A stretch of 7,293 nt of DNA from Dehalococcoidia bacterium (lineage in GTDB: Bacteria > Chloroflexota > Dehalococcoidia > GIF9 > AB-539-J10): contig DAOUTC010000061.1 of assembly GCA_030626915.1 (NCBI GenBank), forward strand, positions 1-7,293, given 5' to 3'. The notes beneath the pieces are model-generated. The model was not told where the DNA came from. It saw only the letters and a program-made list of their open reading frames with translations, and did not search any database. Position 1 is the first letter of the stretch. Each line of letters begins with the position of its first letter. The position numbers were made by a program, and so were the translations under genes. This document shows positions 1-5,730 of the stretch, piece by piece.

Positions 1-21
1 CCCTTCGCAAACCCGAGTCCC

Positions 22-28
22 GTTATAC
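22..28 (+). other. Left boundary of integron cassette (R' core, GTTATAC)
   Basis: The heptamer GTTATAC fits the integron crossover core GTTRRRY at six of seven positions; recombination would fall between G22 and T23. Its value comes from pairing: it is the exact reverse complement of GTATAAC at 4047-4053, the R'' box of the attC site at the other end of the two-gene block. In a circular cassette the first six bases of the cassette complete the R' box of its own attC, so this complementarity is what a genuine cassette end predicts. The 22 bases to the left would be the end of attI or of a preceding attC; too little is present to tell. Confidence 0.65.
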
Positions 29-80
29 GCCATGCCTTAATCCTTGGGATCTGCAAAAGTATATAAAGAATAGTATTTAT

Positions 81-88
81 AAGGAGGT
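81..88 (+). promoter_or_regulatory. Ribosome binding site that fixes a TTG start
   Basis: AAGGAGGT, a nearly full anti-16S match, lies 6 bases before the TTG at 95. It decides in favour of this TTG, since no in-frame ATG precedes the conserved first phosphoesterase motif. Confidence 0.85.
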
Positions 89-94
89 AATAAA

Positions 95-1225
95 TTGGTT
101 CAATTTATTCAAACATCCGACTGGCAGATTGGAATGAAAGGTGGGGGTCTTGGAGATGCTGGCCCTATTGTGCGTGAGATCCGAATTGAATCAATCCATA
201 ATGTGTTGAAATCTGCTCAAGAGCAAAAAGTTGACTTCGTGCTCTTGTGCGGTGATATTTTTGAGCATAATATGATTAGTCAAGAGGATGTCAAAAAAGT
301 TGTTACAATATTTAATCAGTATCCTGACATTCCAATTTATCTTCTCCCAGGGAATCACGATATGTTAGGCGCAGATTGTGTTTATAATAGACCAATATTT
401 CAACGGGTAAACCACCTTACAATCCTTCGTACAAGCGATTCTGTCAAGGTTACCGACGCAATTCTTCATCCTTGTCCAGTTCTTTCAAAGTTCACCACAC
501 AAGATCTTACTGGAACAATCCCTGTTGTTCGCGAAGTTGATGGCATCCATATAGGAGTTGCACATGGAAGTTTAGTAGGAAAATCTCCTGTGCCTACTTG
601 GGAAGATGTAGATTTACCAATTGATCCAGCATACATTGATAGAACTGGTATAGATTACCTTGCTTTAGGTCACTGGCACAGTCATAGAACTTTTGAAGAT
701 AGCACTGGAATAGCCCGAATAGCATATTCTGGGACTCATGAACAAACAAAGTATGATGAAGATAATGCTGGACATTGTTTGTTGATTCAAATTGATGGGA
801 AAGGGGATGCACCGAAAATTGTGCCTATTAAAACGGGTCAATTGACATGGGTATCTAGGGAATTTGAAATGAAAGATTCTTCCTCCCTTATCGGACTGGA
901 AAAGTATTTTGAATCAATTAAAGGCATTGATATGGTTAGATTGGTCCTTTATGGAGAATTGCCGCTGGAATTTAAAGAAGAACTCGAAAATATATTAGAA
1001 TTCCAAACAACAATACATAAAAACTTAAGAGTAAAATTAGACTCACTCAACATTACGGTGCCACCTCAATTAGAAGCACCACCTGATTTCGGAGATCCAA
1101 TATTGAATCAGACTGAAATACATTTGGAACAATTACTAGCAAATGAGATTGATCCAAGAGAAAGAAGAATAATCATTGAGGCTCTTGCACATCTACAAAG
1201 GCTTGGAAAGGAGGTTGAGGTATGA
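95..1225 (+). CDS. SbcD/Mre11-like metallophosphoesterase (DNA repair exonuclease family)
   Basis: This 376-residue protein belongs to the calcineurin-like phosphoesterases, the nuclease half of SbcCD/Mre11-Rad50 complexes. The metal-binding motifs appear in order: SDWQIG (D9), GDIFEHN (D54), GNHD (N87, H88), AHG (H157) and GHWHSH (H193, H195). All metal ligands are in place except that the usual DxH of motif I is DxQ (Q11), a variant I recall from YhaO-type relatives. A capping domain of about 160 residues follows, shorter and more divergent than in classical SbcD. It should cut DNA ends or hairpins with Mn2+ under control of the ATPase partner. Translation starts at TTG with a strong ribosome site. 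Its stop overlaps the start of the ATPase gene (ATGA), implying one mRNA and stoichiometric production. Family assignment is secure; the cellular role (repair or defence) is not shown by the sequence. Confidence 0.9.
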   Translation: MVQFIQTSDWQIGMKGGGLGDAGPIVREIRIESIHNVLKSAQEQKVDFVLLCGDIFEHNMISQEDVKKVVTIFNQYPDIPIYLLPGNHDMLGADCVYNRPIFQRVNHLTILRTSDSVKVTDAILHPCPVLSKFTTQDLTGTIPVVREVDGIHIGVAHGSLVGKSPVPTWEDVDLPIDPAYIDRTGIDYLALGHWHSHRTFEDSTGIARIAYSGTHEQTKYDEDNAGHCLLIQIDGKGDAPKIVPIKTGQLTWVSREFEMKDSSSLIGLEKYFESIKGIDMVRLVLYGELPLEFKEELENILEFQTTIHKNLRVKLDSLNITVPPQLEAPPDFGDPILNQTEIHLEQLLANEIDPRERRIIIEALAHLQRLGKEVEV

Positions 1226-3927
1226 AGCTTCATTGGGTCGAGCTCGAAAACTGGAGACAGCACGCTAAAACGAGGATTGATTTTGGTGAGGATACAACTG
1301 TTATATATGGACCGAATGAGACTGGAAAATCAACCGTATTGGAAGCTTTGAGCAGAGGACTTTTTGACAAGTCTAGCACTCATGCTGAGGCCATCAAGCG
1401 CATTAAACCCCTTACAGCTTCTGGAGCCGTAACATCAACAGTTCGTATTGAATTCACGCTCAATAAAACAAGATATCGTGTCGAGAAGAATTTCAATTTA
1501 AGGAACGGAACTTCATTATATAAAATCGTTGGTGAAGAACCTATCCTTCTAGGCCAAGATGACTCAGCAGATGGACAACTAATACAATTATTGGAAGCGG
1601 ATTTGCCATCTACAAGGGGAAGTAAACCCTCACAATGGGGTGCTTTTCACTGGCTATGGGCTCCCCAGGAGAATCGAGAACTCCCAACTGATAAAGAAGG
1701 AGACCCGACCGCCGCTCTCCACTTAGAAACAAAAGATGGTGGGGGGGTGCTTGTTACTCCGAAATTTCGGGCCGTTCAAGAGTTTGTTCAATTTTCCCAT
1801 GCTCAATATTTTACAAAGACCGGAAAAACTAGTAAGGATTCACTTATATCAAGTACCGAAGAAGAAATTCAAACTCTTCAACAGGGGAGTGTTGAGCTTA
1901 GGGATAAAATAAAAAAGGTAGATGATGAAAAACAACAATTAGAAGAGCTTCAACGACAACTTCCCATACTTGAAAAGAAGGTCATAGGGACCAAGGAAGA
2001 ATTGAAAAAAGCTAGAAGTGAGGCAATTAACTTTTCTTCGATTGAGTCTGAGTTAAAGGCATCTGAAGCCGGTGTTAGGGAAGCAGGGAGGGATGTTGAG
2101 GATGCAAAGAAGGCACTAATAGAGCTTGAAAAATCAGCGGAAAAAATAGAGAGGCACCAAAAGAAAGAAAAGGAAACGAGGGAGAACCTTTCTCGACTTG
2201 AAGCTTTATGCGAACAGTTGGAAGGACGACAGCAGGAAATAAAAGAAAAAGTGGAAGAGAAGGCGATGAAAATAAGGGAATGCGAGGAACTGACGAGGGA
2301 TGCCCGAATCTTGTGGACAAAATCCGACGCTGAAGCAAAAACCGGGGTGTTGGAGAAGAAAATAAAGAGGATGAAACTTCTTGATGACAAAATTGAAAGT
2401 CTAAGGGAAAAGGAAGTGCCGATTACGCCTACCAACAAAGAGGTCGAGAACCTCATCCAGAGTCAGACGCAAATCGAAGCATTGAAGGAGAGCTTGACGG
2501 CAAGAGGGCTTGCAGTAAACGTTACGCCTGGCGAAAAAGGCTCACTTGAAGTTGAGGTGGATGGAGAGAGACTCAAAGACGGAAAACTAACTGCAACAGG
2601 GACTGAGAGAGTAAGTGTAGGAGCACCGGGTTTGGGGAAGGTTACAGTCAAAGCCAAACTAGAGCAGGCACACGATGCAAAGGTTGACATTCTGCATCTG
2701 GAAGAAAGTATTCAGGGGACATTGAGCAAATACGCTGTAAATTCGATAGACGAACTAAAAGAGCTAAGTCAGACCCAAAACGAGATTTCAAACAGTATAA
2801 AGGAATTAGTTGCAGAAAGAAGGGGAGTTGATGAACGCTCAATCAACGAAATAACTCTCGAGCTAAAAAAATTCAAGGGAAAATATGAAGAATATAAAAA
2901 GATTAAGAGGATACCTAATGCAATAAAATTGAATCCTACTGATGTTGACCTTGGAAAACTTGTGAATAAAAGGGAAAAGGAAGAGGTGGAGGCAAGGGCC
3001 GTCCTCGATAAAGCGAGAACTGGGAGAGACGAAGTTGATAAAGAGTTAATAGAGAAAAAAGAAGAATTAGCTGAGATTCGAGCAGAGCAGAAGCATTTAT
3101 CTAAAGACTTGGATGACGCAAGAACCCAGGAGCGTGAAATTATTCGCCAATATGGCTCAGTGGAATTTCAAGAAAAAAAATTAGGGAGTGCAGAAGCAAA
3201 TCTCGAGAAGAGAAACGAAGATTGTGAGAAAATAAAGCAGCGGTATGAGGAGTTAGAGAAAGGCCCAATATATAGAATAAAACGCCTGGAACAGCAGATA
3301 GAAAATCAAGAGCAAGTAATTCGACAACAACGAACTTCTATAGACCAGCTCAAAGGTGGGATAGGCACGGCAAGTCTAGGGGGAGCATATTCAGAATTAG
3401 CAGAAAGCGAATCCCGTATGGAAATTCTCAGTGAAAGACTTGAGAAAGAGCGGATACGTGCAGAATCGTATAAACTCTTAAAGGAAGCATTAGAACAGCA
3501 GTATCGTTCAGCTTTAGCAGCAGTGGTCGGTCCAATACAGGAAGAAGTAAAGCGTTCGTTGAGTTATGTTACAGGATTTTTGCATGAGGATGTGGAACTG
3601 AATGAATATCTATTTCCAACCCGACTCGGTGAGCGAGGTTTTGAGGATATTTCATTAGAATTTAATGATGGCTCGTCTGGATTAAAAGAGGTATTAACTC
3701 TATGTGTTAGATTAGCTGTTGCAAAGCATTTAAGTAGAAGAGATTCCCAGTGTCTGTTACTTGACGACCCATTCGTACATGTTAGTTCAGACCGTTCAAA
3801 TAAAATGATTGAACTAACAAATGAAGCAATAAAGGAGCATGATCTACAAGTGATAGTATTTACTCATCGTCCAATGGAGTTTGCCGGATTTAGTGGTAAG
3901 ATGGTAGATATTCAAAGTGTGAAATGA
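1222..3927 (+). CDS. SbcC/Rad50-like coiled-coil ATPase without zinc hook
   Basis: This 901-residue protein has the split ATP-binding cassette of Rad50/SMC proteins. The N-terminal half has Walker A GPNETGKST (residues 30-38) and a probable Q-loop glutamine in WAPQEN (Q149). The C-terminal half has a degenerate signature SSGLKE (818-823), Walker B LLLDDPF (D848, D849), a D-loop-like VSSDR and the switch histidine in FTHRP (H882). Between them are long Lys/Glu-rich coiled coils, about 200-400 and 480-760. The turn of the coil lacks the CxxC zinc hook; the five cysteines are scattered singly. Instead, residues 429-478 look like a small beta domain (repeated V/L alternation, GLAVNV, PGLGKVTV). 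Walker B has Asp where Glu is usual. AAAGGAGG at 1207-1214 lies 7 bases before the ATG. Partner of the upstream nuclease: ATP binding would open or close the complex on DNA. The family resembles YhaN-type ATPases more than SbcC proper; that is inference. Confidence 0.88.
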   Translation: MKLHWVELENWRQHAKTRIDFGEDTTVIYGPNETGKSTVLEALSRGLFDKSSTHAEAIKRIKPLTASGAVTSTVRIEFTLNKTRYRVEKNFNLRNGTSLYKIVGEEPILLGQDDSADGQLIQLLEADLPSTRGSKPSQWGAFHWLWAPQENRELPTDKEGDPTAALHLETKDGGGVLVTPKFRAVQEFVQFSHAQYFTKTGKTSKDSLISSTEEEIQTLQQGSVELRDKIKKVDDEKQQLEELQRQLPILEKKVIGTKEELKKARSEAINFSSIESELKASEAGVREAGRDVEDAKKALIELEKSAEKIERHQKKEKETRENLSRLEALCEQLEGRQQEIKEKVEEKAMKIRECEELTRDARILWTKSDAEAKTGVLEKKIKRMKLLDDKIESLREKEVPITPTNKEVENLIQSQTQIEALKESLTARGLAVNVTPGEKGSLEVEVDGERLKDGKLTATGTERVSVGAPGLGKVTVKAKLEQAHDAKVDILHLEESIQGTLSKYAVNSIDELKELSQTQNEISNSIKELVAERRGVDERSINEITLELKKFKGKYEEYKKIKRIPNAIKLNPTDVDLGKLVNKREKEEVEARAVLDKARTGRDEVDKELIEKKEELAEIRAEQKHLSKDLDDARTQEREIIRQYGSVEFQEKKLGSAEANLEKRNEDCEKIKQRYEELEKGPIYRIKRLEQQIENQEQVIRQQRTSIDQLKGGIGTASLGGAYSELAESESRMEILSERLEKERIRAESYKLLKEALEQQYRSALAAVVGPIQEEVKRSLSYVTGFLHEDVELNEYLFPTRLGERGFEDISLEFNDGSSGLKEVLTLCVRLAVAKHLSRRDSQCLLLDDPFVHVSSDRSNKMIELTNEAIKEHDLQVIVFTHRPMEFAGFSGKMVDIQSVK

Positions 3928-4046
3928 GAAAAGAGAAAGGAAGGATAGTGCTATACGAACGAACCACCAAACGGCGGCTTTCCAGAAGCTTCTCTTCCTC
4001 CATGACACTTCGTTGCTTTGCTCCTTGTCCTCGCTATGCTCGGAGC

Positions 4047-4128
4047 GTATAACACGGTGTAAAAGACTCCGCTTCGCTTCGTCCAAATTCGGCTTTGCCG
4101 AACTTCTTTTGCACCGATAACGTTAGAC
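4047..4128 (+). other. Integron attC recombination site
   Basis: The site has the four-box attC layout. R'' is GTATAAC (4047-4053). L'' lies in 4055-4066 and pairs with L' in 4105-4116 over 12 positions with one mismatch (GGTGTAAAAG against CTTTTGCACC). R' is GTTAGAC (4122-4128), a perfect GTTRRRY. Inside is a second hairpin, TTCGGC-TTT-GCCGAA (4088-4102). R'' pairs with the linear R' at six of seven positions and with the cassette's own first bases (GTTATAC, 22-28) at all seven. The unpaired spacers are unequal (about 1 and 5 bases), which is a little unusual. At 82 bases it is within the known size range. The orientation fits genes read left to right with attC at their 3' end. Confidence 0.72.
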
Positions 4129-4141
4129 ATATTGATAATGC

Positions 4142-4441
4142 ATGAAGGAGCTACAGGATGAGCCCCAAATGATAAAAGACCTTATATTTCCCAGCGAACG
4201 TGGCGGCGCACTTATACCTCGCGCGGTGCAAAAGGTTTTCGTTCGAACCCTCAAAGCCTCAGGGCTGAAGAAACATGCTACCTGTTACTCCCTACGCCAT
4301 TCCTTCGCCGCCCGCTTGCTGGAGGCTGGCGTCGACATTCGTTACATTCAGAGTCTTCTGGGACATGCTCGGCTGGAGACTACCAGTGTCTATACCAAGG
4401 TGCGCAATCCCAACTTGCTTAAGATTAAAAGCCCTCTCTGA
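4142..4441 (+). pseudogene. Tyrosine recombinase (XerC/D-like), 3' fragment
   Basis: The 99 codons encode only the C-terminal part of a tyrosine recombinase catalytic domain. Visible are YSLRHSF (second catalytic Arg and following His, with Tyr in place of the usual first His of HxxR), LLGHARLETTSVYTKV (pocket His and nucleophile Tyr) and the tail KIKSPL, typical of XerD-like integrases rather than integron IntI. The N-terminal DNA-binding domain, the first catalytic Arg and the beta-hairpin Lys are absent; a full protein would be near 300 residues. In-frame stops lie just upstream (4124, 4133 and 4136), and the ATG has no clear ribosome site, so the fragment is most likely dead. It begins about 20 bases to the right of the attC crossover point, suggesting that the truncation and the cassette junction may be linked. 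Confidence 0.8.
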
Positions 4442-4475
4442 GATTGATCGTCCCGGACAGAGTATTAGGGAAGCC

Positions 4476-4518
4476 TTGTTCATGCAACAAAAGTCTATTT
4501 TGTTCAGCTAAAATAGAC
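4476..4518. repeat. Two adjacent inverted repeats; possible recombinase core site
   Basis: TTGTT-CATGC-AACAA (4476-4490) is followed at once by a perfect 9-bp inverted repeat, GTCTATTTT and AAAATAGAC (4493-4501 and 4510-4518), around an 8-base spacer GTTCAGCT. The second has the arm-spacer-arm shape of a tyrosine recombinase core (dif- or lox-like) and lies about 50 bases beyond the recombinase fragment. It is not followed by a run of T, so a factor-independent terminator is less likely. It could equally be an operator palindrome. Confidence 0.5.
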
Positions 4519-4583
4519 CTAATTCTTGTTGTCGTGGCATTGCAAATGTATACCACAGTAGGCAAGCATTGAATAAAACTTAA

Positions 4584-4652
4584 CAATATAGTACCCTAAC
4601 TTACCAGGTTGCTGAGTATCTGGTGACCATCGGTAAGATTCAAATTAAGTGA
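4584..4652 (+). pseudogene. Possible remnant of an excisionase-like HTH gene
   Basis: One frame reads LTYQVAEYL and then GKIQIK before a stop at 4650-4652. These resemble the first helix and the wing of MerR/excisionase-type DNA-binding domains, with the middle missing. There is no start codon, and an upstream stop lies at 4581. The stretch is only 22 codons, so chance resemblance is quite possible. It is listed because it sits beside a recombinase fragment, where such a gene would be expected. Confidence 0.18.
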
Positions 4653-4659
4653 GGAATTC

Positions 4660-5496
4660 ATGCTAAAGTTGTCTCGAGTGGCTCCACACGAGTGGGAGTT
4701 CGTTTATCCGGCTATATATCGTGATTTAATGGACGAGTTTCATGCAGGGTGTGAGCTATATGAGGAAGGCGATCTGGATGAAGCTGAGAGAGTTTTCCGA
4801 GCGGTACTTGCCCAGATGCCTGACCACCTGGATGCGCTTCATCATTTGGCCCTGGTTCTATCAGAACGAAATCTAGTGGATGAAGCTCGTGACCTCTGGG
4901 AACAGGATGTCCGCATTGGCCGCAAGGCATTCCCAAAAGATTTCAAACCAGGGAGAGATCGCCTGGAATGGTGCTTGCTGGAGAACAGGCCATTTTTGCG
5001 ATGCCTTCATGGATTGGCTTTAGTTAAATACGAGGACGGGGAAATAGAGGAGGCTCTGAAGTTATTCCAGGAGTTACTCTCCTTGAACCCCAACGATAAT
5101 CAGGGGGTTCGAGCAATGGCTCAAGAGGCATTGTTCAAACTAGGTAGATTTGAAGATGCTCTCGAGATTACTAAGCAGTACCCTGATGATATAATGTCTG
5201 ACACTCTTTACGGACGAGCTCTGGCTCTTTTCAAGCTCGGGCAGCGACAAAAGGCAACCTTAGCACTTCAGGAGGCTATTGAATATTTACCCCTGGTGGG
5301 AAAAGAACTCTTAAAGACCAAGCATCGCCTGCCTAGAACAGCGAGGCCGGATATGGTTACAGTAGGAGGCGCAGATGAGGCTTATTATTACTGGGAACAA
5401 TGGGGGCAATTCTGGGAGGAAGACACTAAAGCTCTAGAATGGTTAAGAGAAATAATGAAGCAGACCGCCACCAAGATCCATCGAGGTACGTACTGA
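4660..5496 (+). CDS. Tetratricopeptide repeat protein, ST7-like
   Basis: This 278-residue soluble protein has no signal peptide or membrane segment. It consists mainly of helical TPR units at about residues 24-54, 57-87, 112-145, 146-175 and 180-212. The stretch ENRPFLRCLHGLAL (109-122) followed by LNPNDNQGVR (142-151) is a hallmark I associate with a bacterial TPR family related to the ST7 domain; its biochemical role is unknown, and TPRs generally mediate protein contacts. The tail is acidic and aromatic (AYYYWEQWGQFWEE, 241-254), as in that family, so the gene seems complete. The ATG at 4660 has GAGGA 4 bases upstream. It stands alone, converging on argJ and the argB remnant, with recombinase relics to its left. 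No functional link to its neighbours can be seen. Confidence 0.8.
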   Translation: MLKLSRVAPHEWEFVYPAIYRDLMDEFHAGCELYEEGDLDEAERVFRAVLAQMPDHLDALHHLALVLSERNLVDEARDLWEQDVRIGRKAFPKDFKPGRDRLEWCLLENRPFLRCLHGLALVKYEDGEIEEALKLFQELLSLNPNDNQGVRAMAQEALFKLGRFEDALEITKQYPDDIMSDTLYGRALALFKLGQRQKATLALQEAIEYLPLVGKELLKTKHRLPRTARPDMVTVGGADEAYYYWEQWGQFWEEDTKALEWLREIMKQTATKIHRGTY

Positions 5497-5605
5497 TAGT
5501 AACATCTTGATGACTCTAGCAATGACCATTTGTCAGAAGCAGGAAGTCATTTGCCTAGGGCAGACTATGAATTGAACAAAAGCTTGTATTGTATAATCAC
5601 CAATA

Positions 5606-5645
5606 AAAAGGCTGGGCATCCGCAGTTAGATGCCCTGCTTTTGAA
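5606..5645. terminator. Bidirectional rho-independent terminator hairpin
   Basis: GGGCATC (5614-5620) and GATGCCC (5629-5635) form a perfect 7-bp stem with an 8-base loop. The stem is flanked by AAAAAGGC on the left and TGCTTTT on the right, so a short T-run follows it on both strands. It can end the TPR gene transcript on the + strand and the argJ-argB remnant transcript on the - strand. The right arm is part of the argB remnant coding sequence, so the hairpin spans the point where argB breaks off. Confidence 0.7.
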
Positions 5646-5730
5646 GTTCTACTAAATCTTCCAGGGTAGTATCACGATTGCCCAGAGTACTGCCACCAAT
5701 CTTAACTACTATTGGCTTCATCGTTCTCAT
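5626..5730 (-). pseudogene. argB: N-acetylglutamate kinase, 5' fragment
   Basis: Read on the minus strand from the ATG at 5730-5728, the frame gives KPIVVKIGGSTLG (from residue 5) and then DTTLEDLVELQKQG. This matches the N-terminus of ArgB, including the KIGGS phosphate-binding loop of amino acid kinases. It stops after 34 residues, whereas intact ArgB is about 270-300. ArgB makes N-acetylglutamyl phosphate, the second step of arginine synthesis, so this fragment cannot be active: the HGGG loop and the rest of the fold are missing. The start overlaps the argJ stop (TAATG), the usual tight argJ-argB coupling. The homology ends inside the hairpin at 5614-5635, beyond which no argB sequence can be recognised. 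Either the operon was broken by a deletion or insertion or, less likely, the assembly is misjoined here. Confidence 0.85.

Larger units (their letters stand above)
23..4122 (+). mobile_element. Integron gene cassette carrying an SbcD-like/SbcC-like gene pair
   Basis: The block between the two crossover points (G22|T23 and G4122|T4123) holds two + strand genes followed by an attC-like site, the normal order in a cassette. Cassettes usually carry one gene of under about 1 kb, so 4.1 kb with two overlapping genes is exceptional. The leader of about 70 bases is AT-rich with no convincing promoter; cassette genes are often transcribed from outside. No integron integrase gene is in the window; it would be expected to the left. 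The coding sequence looks more AT- and lysine-rich than the genes to the right, consistent with separate origin. The element call rests on the attC structure and the matching ends; database comparison was not possible. Confidence 0.65.

Noticed and set aside
44..76. Possible promoter in the cassette leader (TTGGGA and AT-rich boxes)
   Set aside because: No pair of boxes has acceptable spacing; the AT-richness alone is not evidence.
1950..2842. Several minus-strand open frames inside the ATPase gene (Ser/Phe/Leu-rich)
   Set aside because: They mirror the Lys/Glu-rich coiled coil on the other strand and have no motifs of their own.
3948..4052. 34-codon open frame starting at GTG after the ATPase gene, with AAAGG upstream and a stop inside R'' of attC
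   Set aside because: It is Arg/Ser-rich with no recognisable domain, overlaps the folded attC region, and only a weak start supports it. More likely non-coding sequence before attC, though small cassette peptides do exist.
4142..4441. Reading the recombinase fragment as the integron integrase IntI of this cassette
   Set aside because: It lies on the wrong side of the cassette, runs in the same direction, lacks the first half of the catalytic domain and ends in KIKSPL like XerD-type enzymes.
4275..4511. Second + strand frame overlapping the recombinase fragment
   Set aside because: It is out of frame with the clear recombinase motifs, has no domain and no ribosome site.
5572..5597. TTGAAC and perfect TATAAT before the terminator, possibly driving a very short RNA
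   Set aside because: The spacing is 14 bases, too short for a standard promoter, and the transcript would end after a few dozen bases.
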